In this document: in pieces, positions 45,001-53,210 of the stretch | How positions within the stretch are numbered: the stretch's first letter is position 1 | Layout of the letters: each line of letters begins with the position of its first letter | Assembly (NCBI GenBank): GCA_022841345.1 | Contig: JALHRR010000008.1 | Location: 19,804 to 83,803, forward strand | Direction: 5' to 3' | From: Saprospiraceae bacterium | Lineage (GTDB): Bacteria > Bacteroidota > Bacteroidia > Chitinophagales > Saprospiraceae | Length of the DNA stretch: 64,000 nt | Program-made: the position numbers and the translations under genes | The notes under the pieces: model-generated | What the model saw: the letters and a program-made list of their open reading frames with translations, nothing else | Told to the model about the DNA's origin: nothing | Databases searched by the model: none

Positions 45001-45924
45001 TTCCACAAAGGAGCTTTCTTTATTGCCGAATCCTTACAATTGGATATCATTCCATTATTATTACACGGCACCGGACACACTTTGCCAAAAGGAGATTTCT
45101 TTGTCAAAAAGGGCAGAATTACGATGAAAATTCTCCCCAGAATCAAGCACGATGATCTTTCCTGGGGCGAAAATTACAGCACCCGCTGCAAAAAAATAAG
45201 TGCATACTTCAAACAGGAATTCAAATTATTGAGTAATGAAATTGAAACCCCAGAATACTTCAGGACCAAACTTTATTCCAACTATATCTACAAAAGCCCT
45301 ATTCTTGAAAACTACCTGAAGATCAAACTAAAAATGGAAGACAACTATGCCATCTTCCACAATTTGTTGCCTGTCAAAGGCAAGATTATGGATATTGGCT
45401 GTGGTTATGGCTTTCTAAGTTATTTACTCAGCTTTTTATCTGCTGAAAGAGAGATTCTGGGACTTGATTATGATGAAGAAAAGATAGCTACCGCAGAACA
45501 TGCATATTCCAAAACTGATAATATGCAATTTGTTGCAGCTGATGTCATGGACTATAAATTTCAAAATCAGGATGCATTTGTACTCATGGATGTGATCCAC
45601 TATCTCGAGCCACTGGCTCAGGAACAATTACTGCAAAAATGTTTAAACCACCTGAATCCTGATGGAATTATCCTGCTTAGAGACGGGGTGACCGATATAG
45701 GAAAACAACACAAGCGAACTTTATTGAGTGAATTTTTCAGTACAAAAATATTGGGCTTCAATAAAAAAGGGAACCTGCCTTTATCCTTTACCTCTTTTGC
45801 AACTATTAAGAAAATCGTAGAGAAAGCGGGCGCTTCAATTAAAATCCACTCTGAATCACAGCTCACTTCCAACGTTTTATTCATCATCAATAAATCCACT
45901 CATGAGCACGCAGCAAGAGTATGA
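42067..45924 (+). CDS. Trifunctional fusion: MMPL transporter, acyltransferase, methyltransferase
   Basis: 1285 residues, three parts. ~1-850: RND/MMPL exporter with two sets of helices (first helix ~14-34, bundles ~278-420 and ~660-850) and two large periplasmic loops. ~855-1075: 1-acylglycerol-phosphate acyltransferase-like LPLAT with NHQSFLDIL (His899) and FPEGTRS (965-971). ~1085-1285: class I SAM methyltransferase with DIGCGYGF (1109-1116). This fusion is known from Bacteroidota pigment clusters; elsewhere the parts are separate genes. It would acylate, methylate and export the product. It overlaps the next gene by 23 bp. Confidence 0.92.
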   Translation: MANLFLSIYNFFKTRRLALWLVMLASFAITGWMASRLNLLEDITHVLPEDKKIEHLQQFLQNSKFSDKLVLIISQKDPVEDPDQLISLAENLTSSLEGNRHIASIEDKVDESLIMDQFRAIREQIPVFLEEKDYTAIDSLTSESNIRSKLQSNYNLLISPAGAIMKNIVMEDPLGISMIGISRLQDLQVDAQFELYDGYVMSKDLQNLLYFILPVYEPGETGKNLEFLSELDITLDSLRAVFPDQEIRYFGTAAVAAGNAKQLRRDTLLTQGSTVLILVVLIFFFFRKKRAPVLIMLPVVFGALFSLAVIYLIKGEISVIALAAGCVVLGIAVNYSLHVYNHYRHSTSIRQVIEDLAIPMTVGSISTIGGFLCLQFVKSPMLQDIGLVACISLTGAVLFSLIILPHLITTGSKPHIPSGENVVDIISQKRLEGNKWLVGIMVILTIVFLFSSGNVRFESDMMKLNYMAPHLKEAEEKLNSLNDFTSQTMYLISEGKDLDQALQNRDKISPILQNLIDSGAILKISGTKGLLISREEQSLRIQRWNNYWTEEKVNIVINTLRLEGQKLSFKPEAFEGFRNLLYKDYEVLAPDSSTLITSNLLSDYVNQKDSITSITSFLRVDPEQRMKVYDALDELQNNTVFDKAYTVNRLAEIIRDEFNALAWMTGTLVFLVLLIAYGRIELALITFIPMLLSWIWILGIMGLFDIPFNLVNIILSTFIFGLGDDYSIFTMDGLKQEYKTGSKFLPSFKSSIFFSAVTTILGLGVLIFAEHPSLRSIALIAIIGICSVVLTSQVLIPLFFKILITNRIRKGRNPGTFFGWMVTFITFGYFAFGSLLLTLIGILLLKINPFFRKKSKYIYHWILSNFTTSLLYLAVIVKKVKINPSGEDFKIPAVIIANHQSFLDILMLTSMHPKVILLTNHWVYHSPVFGYVVRMADYYPVMEGAEASVDKLRDKVNDGFSIVIFPEGTRSADGKLKRFHKGAFFIAESLQLDIIPLLLHGTGHTLPKGDFFVKKGRITMKILPRIKHDDLSWGENYSTRCKKISAYFKQEFKLLSNEIETPEYFRTKLYSNYIYKSPILENYLKIKLKMEDNYAIFHNLLPVKGKIMDIGCGYGFLSYLLSFLSAEREILGLDYDEEKIATAEHAYSKTDNMQFVAADVMDYKFQNQDAFVLMDVIHYLEPLAQEQLLQKCLNHLNPDGIILLRDGVTDIGKQHKRTLLSEFFSTKILGFNKKGNLPLSFTSFATIKKIVEKAGASIKIHSESQLTSNVLFIINKSTHEHAARV

Positions 45925-47419
45925 TGTGATTGTAGCGGGAAGTGGATTAGGAGGCCTGACATGTGCAGCTATCCTTAGTAAGCACGGATTTAAAGTTTGT
46001 GTTCTCGAAAAGAATAAGCAAATAGGAGGATGTCTCCAGTCATTCAGCAGGGAAAAAACAGTATTTGATTCCGGAGTACATTATTTAGGAGGTCTGGAGC
46101 CTGGCCAAAACTTGCATCAAATATTTAAATACCTCGGCATAATAGACAAAATTAAGCTTAAGAGACTGGATCTGCATAGTTTCGACAGAGTATCATTCTA
46201 CGATGATCAGAAGGAATATAAACTGGCACAAGGCTATGACAGGTTTATCCAAACCATGAAAAAAGATTTTCCTGATGAAGAAAAATCCATCAGAGAATAT
46301 TGTGACATGCTCAAATATATCTGTGATAAATTTCCACTCTATAATCTTAGAATGGGCGGACTGGAAGAAAAAGCTTCCATGCTTCACATCAATGCAGCCA
46401 AATATATGGATGAATTGTCAGGTGATCCAAAATTGGGCAAGGTCCTTTCAGCTAATAATATGCTATATGCCGGAGTTCGCGGTAAAACGCCCCTGTATGT
46501 GCATGCTTTGGTGACAAACAGCTATATCGAAAGTTCATGGAAATGTCTGGATGGCGGCTCTCAAATCAGTAAATGGATCGGCCGGGTTATTTCTTCCAAT
46601 GGTGGAACTGTACTCAGGTATCAGGATGTAAGAAGAATTGTTGCAGAAGAAAAAGAGGTTCAATACATAGAAACAGCAGATGGTTCACGATTTTATGGAA
46701 AAACTTTTATATCCAATATTCACCCGGCTGTTACGATGGATATGTTGGAAAGCGACCTTGTAAGACAAGCTTATCGCAACAGAATAAAAAACCTGGAAAA
46801 CACCAATTCTGCTTTTATCGTTAATGCAGTGCTGAAACCAAATTGTTTTCCACACATGAATTATAATGTTTATTATCATGGTATAGAGGACACATGGGGA
46901 GGCCATTCTTATGATGCTAGTTCCTGGCCCCGAAATTATGCTATGTTTATATCTCCGGATCGCCAAAATCCCAACTTCGCCAATTCGGTTTCTGTGATGA
47001 GCTATATGAACATTCAGGAACTCTCAGTCTGGAATAATACATATAATACTGTTGCTCAACCCGGAAATAGAGGTGAAGATTATGAGGCATTTAAGAAAGA
47101 AAAAGCGCTTAAACTACTGAATATGGTTTATAAGCGTTATCCACTTCTCAAAGATTGTATCGATTCATTCACATCCAGCACACCACTTTCTTTCCGCGAT
47201 TATATCGGTGCATACGATGGAACAGCCTATGGAGTTCTCAAGGATTGTTCAGATCCGTTTCGTACCTTCATATCTCCGCGCACCAAACTTAGCAATCTCT
47301 ATTTGACCGGCCAAAACCTAAACATGCACGGAATCCTGGGGGTTAGTATGAGTGCTCTGGCTACTTGTGGTGAAATTATTAATATGGAACAACTGTTGCA
47401 CGAAATCAAGCAAGCCTGA
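45902..47419 (+). CDS. Phytoene-desaturase-like FAD oxidoreductase
   Basis: 505 residues, CrtI/retinol-saturase-like. Dinucleotide fold GSGLGGLTCAAILSKHG (~12-28) followed by VLEKNKQIGGCLQSF; the closing FAD motif near the C-terminus is LYLTGQNLNMHGILG. Members oxidise or isomerise conjugated chains. In flexirubin clusters it is expected to act on the polyene or the resorcinol part; no carotenoid genes (crtB, crtE) lie nearby. Starts inside the previous gene. Confidence 0.87.
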   Translation: MSTQQEYDVIVAGSGLGGLTCAAILSKHGFKVCVLEKNKQIGGCLQSFSREKTVFDSGVHYLGGLEPGQNLHQIFKYLGIIDKIKLKRLDLHSFDRVSFYDDQKEYKLAQGYDRFIQTMKKDFPDEEKSIREYCDMLKYICDKFPLYNLRMGGLEEKASMLHINAAKYMDELSGDPKLGKVLSANNMLYAGVRGKTPLYVHALVTNSYIESSWKCLDGGSQISKWIGRVISSNGGTVLRYQDVRRIVAEEKEVQYIETADGSRFYGKTFISNIHPAVTMDMLESDLVRQAYRNRIKNLENTNSAFIVNAVLKPNCFPHMNYNVYYHGIEDTWGGHSYDASSWPRNYAMFISPDRQNPNFANSVSVMSYMNIQELSVWNNTYNTVAQPGNRGEDYEAFKKEKALKLLNMVYKRYPLLKDCIDSFTSSTPLSFRDYIGAYDGTAYGVLKDCSDPFRTFISPRTKLSNLYLTGQNLNMHGILGVSMSALATCGEIINMEQLLHEIKQA

Positions 47420-47420
47420 T

Positions 47421-49106
47421 ATGGTCACACGCAGAAAAATTTGGCGCATATTATTAAAGTCACTGTTGGGGCTTTTTCTTGTTGTTTTCATACTGCTACT
47501 AGGATTGTTTCTTTATGTACATTTTGGTATCAAAACCAACCCACCTGAACTATCCGACACATCCGCATTAGAGCAGAGCAGGACCGAACTTGACGCAAAT
47601 ACTTTCACCCTGGGAAATAACTGGTTCAGAAAAAGCAATTCAGGCTTATACGAAATGTATCTGGAAGGGGATGCTTTCGAGCGGGGTGTGGCTTATGGCA
47701 AATTGACGCAGGAATTGGTCAGACGGCAGGAAGATCATTTTACCGAACAATTCCTTCAGATGGTGCCATCTAAATCCTATCTGCATCTCCTGAAATATTT
47801 CATCAAATGGTTCAATAGAAATATGGCAGATAATGTGCCACTTGAGTATCAAAAAGAAATTTATGGGGTATCTTTTGCTGCCTCAGATGATCATGAAGCT
47901 ATTGGCAAAAAGTATCATAGAATCCTCAATTACCATGCTGCCCATGATATCGGTCACGCTTTGCAAAGTATGGCCCTGGTGGGATGTACTTCATTTGCCA
48001 CCTGGGATGAGCAATCAGAAGACAGCTCTCTCATAATTGGCCGAAATTTTGACTTTTATGTGGGCGATAAATTTGCTGAAGAAAAAATAGTAGCCTTCTA
48101 CAAACCCAATGAAGGTCACCGCTTCATGATGGTCACCTGGGCAGGATTTGTGGGCGTAGTTTCCGGTATGAATGAAAAAGGACTCACAGTTACCATTAAT
48201 GCGGCCAAATCTTCCATGCCCTCAGGTTCTGCTACCCCTGTTTCCATTGTTGCCCGTGAAATCCTGCAATATGCAGGAAATATTGCTGAGGCATATGAGA
48301 TCGCATCCCGAAGAAAAATGTTTGTTTCTGAATCTTTTCTCATAGGATCTTTGGCTGACGGTCGTGCCGCTGTGATTGAAAAAACACCGGATCAATTAGC
48401 TATCTACGAGCCCTCAGAAAATATACTTTTATGCACCAATCATTTTCAAAGCGAACTCCTGGATAAAAGTGCTTCAAATGAAGAACAAAAAACAAATAGC
48501 GCATCGGTATATCGATATCAAAGATTGCAGGAATTGATCACTCAAAATAAGTACAACTCAGTTTTCAAAACTGTACAAATCCTGCGGGACTTGAAAGGGC
48601 TTAATGGCACTGACATTGGAATGGGAAATGAAAAAGCCATCAATCAGCTCATCGCACACCATTCTATTGTCTTTCAACCTGAGAAACTAAAAGTATGGGT
48701 TTCGACTGCTCCCTGGCAATTGGGTTCATTCATAGCCTATGATCTGAATGCTATTTTCGATCTGGAAGGCATCAAACCGGGAGTAGAAATCATGGATAAA
48801 CCAGATATAATTGACGCAGATCCGGTGTTAGCTTCCACAGATTTTCAGAGATTTATGAAATACAGAGCTATGAAAGAAGCCATCAAAAATGGAGAAATAG
48901 TGGACATTCAAAAGCTGATCACCTCCAATCCAAACCACTACCACGCTTATGTTCTTGCAGGAGATTATAAATTCAAAGCAAAGGATTATAAGGAAGCTTC
49001 CCGTTTTTATTCAGAAGCACTGAGGAAAGAAATTGCAACCATCGAAGAAAAAAATTACATCCTTGATCAAATCGAAAAAAGTAAGAAGAAGGGAAATCTG
49101 AAATAA
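47421..49106 (+). CDS. C45-type autoproteolytic acyltransferase/hydrolase
   Basis: 562 residues from ATG 47421; the open frame from 47352 overlaps the previous gene and is not needed. One N-terminal membrane helix (~12-34), then an Ntn-hydrolase of the acyl-CoA:6-APA acyltransferase family. Predicted nucleophile after self-cleavage is Cys189 in VGCTSFATWD, followed by GRNFDF. The C-terminal ~80 residues look like TPR-type helices. It might join the polyene acid to dialkylresorcinol at the envelope (inference). Starts 1 bp after the preceding stop. Last gene before the repeat-bearing gap. Confidence 0.85.
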   Translation: MVTRRKIWRILLKSLLGLFLVVFILLLGLFLYVHFGIKTNPPELSDTSALEQSRTELDANTFTLGNNWFRKSNSGLYEMYLEGDAFERGVAYGKLTQELVRRQEDHFTEQFLQMVPSKSYLHLLKYFIKWFNRNMADNVPLEYQKEIYGVSFAASDDHEAIGKKYHRILNYHAAHDIGHALQSMALVGCTSFATWDEQSEDSSLIIGRNFDFYVGDKFAEEKIVAFYKPNEGHRFMMVTWAGFVGVVSGMNEKGLTVTINAAKSSMPSGSATPVSIVAREILQYAGNIAEAYEIASRRKMFVSESFLIGSLADGRAAVIEKTPDQLAIYEPSENILLCTNHFQSELLDKSASNEEQKTNSASVYRYQRLQELITQNKYNSVFKTVQILRDLKGLNGTDIGMGNEKAINQLIAHHSIVFQPEKLKVWVSTAPWQLGSFIAYDLNAIFDLEGIKPGVEIMDKPDIIDADPVLASTDFQRFMKYRAMKEAIKNGEIVDIQKLITSNPNHYHAYVLAGDYKFKAKDYKEASRFYSEALRKEIATIEEKNYILDQIEKSKKKGNLK

Positions 49107-49464
49107 CATTGTTAAAATTTAAACCTTTGATTTTACAAGTTAAAAATATTATTCTAATCAAGACCTTGCTTTTATTGGGCTGTTCAATGGCTGTTAATTT
49201 AGCGTGAATCGTGATTCGTCAATCGAAAATAATTCAGCGGGCATCGCCTCCATCCCAAATAAACGCGGGTGCAACCTATTTATAAAAACGCAACCTCGAT
49301 GGTCTAAGTCTGCGACTTAGATCCAATATTTTATGAATTTGTAATTCATCTACGACATATTCATTTCTGTAAAAATAACCAACCGGCTGTTAAATGGCAT
49401 ATAAAATGAGTCTGTTGTGATTCCTGGATTCAAATGAAAAAATTTCCACCACTATGAAACTTAG

Positions 49465-49606
49465 GTTTTCTCCCCCGTAGGGGTAGAATCTTGGTAACCC
49501 CGGGGTGCAGCCCCGGGTATAAAAAACTACACCAAAGTTTTGGCGTCATTTTTGCTTCTTTTATGCAAAAATGACTTGTCCCCAAAGCTTTGGCGGATGA
49601 CAAAAC
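49465..49606. repeat. Dispersed palindromic repeat, copy 2, in the gap before acpS
   Basis: The 534-bp gap 49107-49640 has no gene. 49465-49606 holds a CCCCGTAGGGG hairpin, a CCCCGGGGTGCAGCCCCGGG hairpin (about 49498-49517), and an inverted repeat with GTTTTGGCGTCATTTTTGCTT-type arms (49537-49557 against GCAAAAATGAC at 49565-49575). It matches the reverse complement of 1153-1272 but has ~21 extra bases near its end. The rest of the gap has GGCTGTT words near 49180 and 49380 and nothing else. Confidence 0.75.
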
Positions 49607-49640
49607 CCATCTTGACTACTCAATCCAAAACCCAACTCCC

Positions 49641-50012
49641 TTGAAAGGACTCGGAACAGATATCGTCGAAGTAGAGCGCATAGCCTCCAAACTGAAGAAA
49701 AACAAAGGCTTCAGGGAACTCGTATTTTCTCCCGCCGAGATAGAATACTGTGAAAAGCAGGGAAAAAAATACGAACACTACGCCGCACGCTTCGCAGCCA
49801 AGGAAGCTTTCCTGAAAGCCCTCGGAACAGGATGGGCCGGCAGCGGCATGGCATTCAACGAAATCGAGATCCGGAATGATGAAAATGGAAGGCCACAAAT
49901 ATTCCTCCTTGCTAAATCAAAGGATGCTGTACAACATCTCCACGATTCCAGCATTCTCGTATCTTTGTCCCATATTAAAACCCATGCCATCGCTACTGTG
50001 GTGATCTTATAA
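49641..50012 (+). CDS. acpS: Holo-ACP synthase
   Basis: 123 residues from a TTG at 49641, giving the standard start MKGLGTDIVEVERI. The frame is open upstream to 49590, but that stretch is the end of the dispersed repeat. Metal ligands Asp7 and Glu54 are in TDIVE and RFAAKEAFLKA. It transfers phosphopantetheine from CoA to carrier-protein serines, and so can activate both ACPs of the cluster. It might also be the only AcpS of the genome; this cannot be seen here. The ligase gene follows 8 bp later. Confidence 0.92.
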   Translation: MKGLGTDIVEVERIASKLKKNKGFRELVFSPAEIEYCEKQGKKYEHYAARFAAKEAFLKALGTGWAGSGMAFNEIEIRNDENGRPQIFLLAKSKDAVQHLHDSSILVSLSHIKTHAIATVVIL

Positions 50013-50020
50013 TTTGCCCT

Positions 50021-51310
50021 ATGTTTGTTCCTGAAATTGAATTACAATCAACAGAAGCCATTGAGCATTTCCAGGAGCAGGAATTACAAAAATTACTGAC
50101 ATACCTCCGGGACAATTCCCCCTTTTACCGGGAGTGGTTTCAGATTCACAAAATTGAAATTTCAAGTATACAAACACTGCATGATCTGATCTCCATTCCG
50201 ACCGTTGGTAAGGACTTATTGCAACAACGAAACTGGGATTTTCTCTGCATAGACAAATCCCATATTGCAGAATATGCCACTACTTCCGGAACACTTGGAA
50301 AACCCGTTGTGATTGCACTTTCAGAGAAAGACCTCGACAGACTGGCATACAATGAGTACATTTCATTTGCATGCGCAGGAGGCAGCGATCAGGATATTTA
50401 TCAGCTTATGCTCACACTTGACCGCCAGTTCATGGCAGGTATCGCATACTATCAGGGAATTAGAAGATTAGGAGCAGGCGTAATGCGCGTAGGTCCCGGA
50501 GCAGCTGCTCTTCAGTGGGAAAATATTCTTAAAATTCAGCCCACAATAGTCGTTGCAGTCCCTTCCTTTCTAATCAAGTTAATCGCATTTGCCGAAGCCC
50601 ACGATATTGATATTACCAACACCTCCGTCAAATCAGCCATTTGCATCGGAGAAAACATCCGCAATCAGGACTTTTCCTACAATGTGTTGGGCAAGAAAAT
50701 TACAGAAAAATGGAATATCAGGCTCTACTCCACTTACGCCTCTACAGAAATGCAGACAGCATTTACTGAATGCCCTCAGGGACATGGCGGACATCATCAT
50801 CCCGAACTTCTTATTGTTGAAATCCTTGATCCTGAAGGCAACCCTGTTCCTCCCGGCATTGAAGGTGAAGTCACAATTACCACTATTGGAGTAGAAGCTA
50901 TGCCATTGCTTCGCTATCGCACCGGAGACATCTGCACATACTACACTGAGCCCTGCAAATGCGGCCGTAACACCATCCGCCTTTCACCCATCACCGGCAG
51001 ACATCAGCACATGATCAAGTACAAGGGCACAACACTGTATCCCCCGGCACTGTTCGATATCCTCGCTGATATGCCGGAAGTCCTTGAATCCATTATCGTG
51101 GTTTCTGCCAATGACATCGGCACAGATGAAATATTGCTCAAAATCTGCCCATCAGATTTCAGCGATGAAGTCGATCGCAGTATCAAAGCCCAGCTCCAGG
51201 CCAAGCTTCGTGTCATCCCCGACATAGAATACCTGAGTATGGAACATATTCTAAAGCTCCAACTACCTGACGGTATCCGGAAACCTATAAAATTTGTAGA
51301 TATAAGATGA
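50021..51310 (+). CDS. Phenylacetate-CoA ligase-like adenylating enzyme
   Basis: 429 residues, PaaK-type acyl-adenylate enzyme. ATP loop TTSGTLGKPVVIALS (~85-100), YASTEMQTAFTE (~240), GEVTITTIG and RYRTGDICTYY with a CKCGRNTIRLSPITGR segment. Its probable substrate is p-coumarate from the ammonia-lyase, activated for loading on an ACP (like ApeH in aryl-polyene systems). It is the last plus-strand gene of the cluster. Confidence 0.9.
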   Translation: MFVPEIELQSTEAIEHFQEQELQKLLTYLRDNSPFYREWFQIHKIEISSIQTLHDLISIPTVGKDLLQQRNWDFLCIDKSHIAEYATTSGTLGKPVVIALSEKDLDRLAYNEYISFACAGGSDQDIYQLMLTLDRQFMAGIAYYQGIRRLGAGVMRVGPGAAALQWENILKIQPTIVVAVPSFLIKLIAFAEAHDIDITNTSVKSAICIGENIRNQDFSYNVLGKKITEKWNIRLYSTYASTEMQTAFTECPQGHGGHHHPELLIVEILDPEGNPVPPGIEGEVTITTIGVEAMPLLRYRTGDICTYYTEPCKCGRNTIRLSPITGRHQHMIKYKGTTLYPPALFDILADMPEVLESIIVVSANDIGTDEILLKICPSDFSDEVDRSIKAQLQAKLRVIPDIEYLSMEHILKLQLPDGIRKPIKFVDIR

Positions 51311-51364
51311 ATTACTATTATAACGTCCCTGCTCTTGTGCACGGTTAACATCTGATTGAAACGG

Positions 51365-52102
51365 CTACATTTTTCTTTTTATAAAGCCTTTAGAAATATA
51401 ACCTGTGTAGCCATTTATGTATACTTTACAAAATCTTTCATCCTCATTTTCAATGACATAAATAGTTGCATCAATCGGGCATCTATAAATTTCTAAAGAA
51501 CTAGGCGTAGGCAATTCTCTTAAAGGTGCATCAATTAAGAAATTCTCCAACGTTGTTTTATAAATGTGTGTGCCACCAAAGTAGCTGTCTTTTGATGCAT
51601 GTGACCATGGTTTACTGCTATTGATAGAAGTTTTATTTTGCTGAACAGTATTTGTCGATCCATTCTTAATTGTAAGGGTATTCTTATTATAATCAAATTG
51701 AATATTCCCTAATTTACTCAATGCCGATTGACCAAGTAGGAGTGGGGCACTTAAACTATGAACAATACTCGCTTGAATATTAAACAGTTTCAAATTTCCT
51801 ATTTCAATTTCTTTAAGTATTATTTTTGTACCTTCTTGTATATCTCCATTTGCAATTCGATAATATTCAGTTCCAATTAAATCTTTCTCGCTTAAGTATC
51901 CATTTTTAAGCATAAATAAAGCTTCTGTAAGAGAGATGGATACATCACTGGCACCTGTATCAAATATAAATTTTAAAGAGAGGCCATTAATCTTACAAGG
52001 CATCACAAACACTCCGTTATATTTTTCCATTTCTATAACGGTTTGGCTTTCTCCTTTTAATACTAATAAAAGACAAATTGTAATACCTAATATTAACTTC
52101 AT
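51365..52102 (-). CDS. Exported retropepsin-like aspartic protease with SH3-like tail
   Basis: 245 residues with signal peptide (MKLILGITICLLLVLKGESQ). Single retropepsin domain with catalytic DTGAS (48-52) and the flap/closing segment LLLGQSALSKLG (~122-133); such proteins work as dimers. After a Ser/Asn-rich linker the last ~50 residues resemble a bacterial SH3 domain (IYRCPIDATIYVIEN..KVYINGYTGYISKGF), which often binds cell wall. Sits 73 bp downstream of the caspase-like gene on the same strand. AT-richer than the pigment genes. Confidence 0.85.
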   Translation of the reverse strand: MKLILGITICLLLVLKGESQTVIEMEKYNGVFVMPCKINGLSLKFIFDTGASDVSISLTEALFMLKNGYLSEKDLIGTEYYRIANGDIQEGTKIILKEIEIGNLKLFNIQASIVHSLSAPLLLGQSALSKLGNIQFDYNKNTLTIKNGSTNTVQQNKTSINSSKPWSHASKDSYFGGTHIYKTTLENFLIDAPLRELPTPSSLEIYRCPIDATIYVIENEDERFCKVYINGYTGYISKGFIKRKM

Positions 52103-52175
52103 TTTTCAAAATTTTAGCAATAATGAGTGTGCTTAGTTTGTGGCCATCGATGTCTGGTCGAAATAAAATATAAAT

Positions 52176-53210
52176 TTACGGTTTCTCAGTTGATAATGAA
52201 GCTTCAATTGAAAGGTTAGAGTAGAGTTGAGATTCACAACCCTGGCATATTTTCTGACCTCTTATGCAATTAAAACAAAAGAATTCATTACAGTTCGAGC
52301 ACTTTATAAGATCACCAGATTCAACTGAAGGCTCCATATAAATTCCAAAACACCCACAATTACTGCAATGTTTTTCAATTTGAATCTGGTTGAAACTGGA
52401 TTGATTATTCACAATATGTTGACTACCATCCTTGAATAAATTAAAATCCCCAACAAATTTTACAGGAACTGCTTCTTTTGCCTTTCTATAAGCATCGCCA
52501 ATTGATTCCCCATTCATAAAATAATGCAGGAGAAATGTTTGACAAAATTGTGAAGCGACAGCACTATGTATAAGAGATTCAGGGCCAATGAATGCTTCGC
52601 AATGCTTTGATTTTGAAACTTCAGTCCCAAAATCAACATTTCCAGTTTGACAACTTAGAGAAATAATTATTTTTTTCTCATTACCATCAATTGAAGAAAT
52701 TAAATCAATTAATTCTTGTGATGAAAATTGTCTTTTATGCTTTCTTCCAAAAATATATCCTTCAGGACATCCATGTCCAATGAATATAATCACCTTACTA
52801 GTTTTTCCAAATTCTTCCCACAAATCTAATAGCCCTTCCTTCGTTCTGGTCTTATAATATCTGACTTGGGAATCGTCATCATGAAATAACCTGCAATATT
52901 GCAAAATTGATTTTGAAAGCTTATCTAAATTAAGAGCCTCACTTTCTATGTCACCTAAACAAATGATCAAAATTGAAGCTTCGAGAATTAATTTTCCATT
53001 TTCAATATTAATAATTGATCCAGAACGTCGTAGTTGTACTTTGCATTCCTCACCAATTACTTCAACAATTTCTCCTTTCAGAAGTGACTCAGCACATTCA
53101 TCTAAGCCATCTACACAATTACAAGGAACAAAAACCTCTCTTCCAAGTATAGGGTCATTATTTTGTGAAGCAGGTATTGCAAGCGATAAATCTGGTAAAG
53201 GTTTATTCAT
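52176..53210 (-). CDS. Caspase-fold (CHAT-like) protein with cysteine-rich zinc-binding tail
   Basis: 344 residues, no signal peptide. The middle carries the caspase-type dyad: His146 in IIFIGHGCPEGYIFG and Cys187 in IIISLSCQTGN, with CHAT-like context (QELIDLISS between them, then IGDAYRKAKEAVP). Residues ~280-330 have nine cysteines (282, 285, 287, 304, 307, 312, 315, 322, 325) in C-x-x-C pairs, a probable zinc ribbon or RING-like fold. The N-terminal ~80 residues are unassigned, with an early FVPCNCVDGLDEC. Likely cytosolic protease or sensor; substrates unknown. Confidence 0.8.
   Translation of the reverse strand: MNKPLPDLSLAIPASQNNDPILGREVFVPCNCVDGLDECAESLLKGEIVEVIGEECKVQLRRSGSIINIENGKLILEASILIICLGDIESEALNLDKLSKSILQYCRLFHDDDSQVRYYKTRTKEGLLDLWEEFGKTSKVIIFIGHGCPEGYIFGRKHKRQFSSQELIDLISSIDGNEKKIIISLSCQTGNVDFGTEVSKSKHCEAFIGPESLIHSAVASQFCQTFLLHYFMNGESIGDAYRKAKEAVPVKFVGDFNLFKDGSQHIVNNQSSFNQIQIEKHCSNCGCFGIYMEPSVESGDLIKCSNCNEFFCFNCIRGQKICQGCESQLYSNLSIEASLSTEKP

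Noticed and set aside
45902..47419. Carotenoid phytoene desaturase (crtI)
   Set aside because: No phytoene synthase or other carotenoid genes; the gene lies within the polyene operon and is only CrtI-like by fold.
49590..49640. Upstream in-frame start for acpS
   Set aside because: Bases 49590-49606 belong to the dispersed repeat, and the family starts at the M-K-G-L-G-T-D segment.
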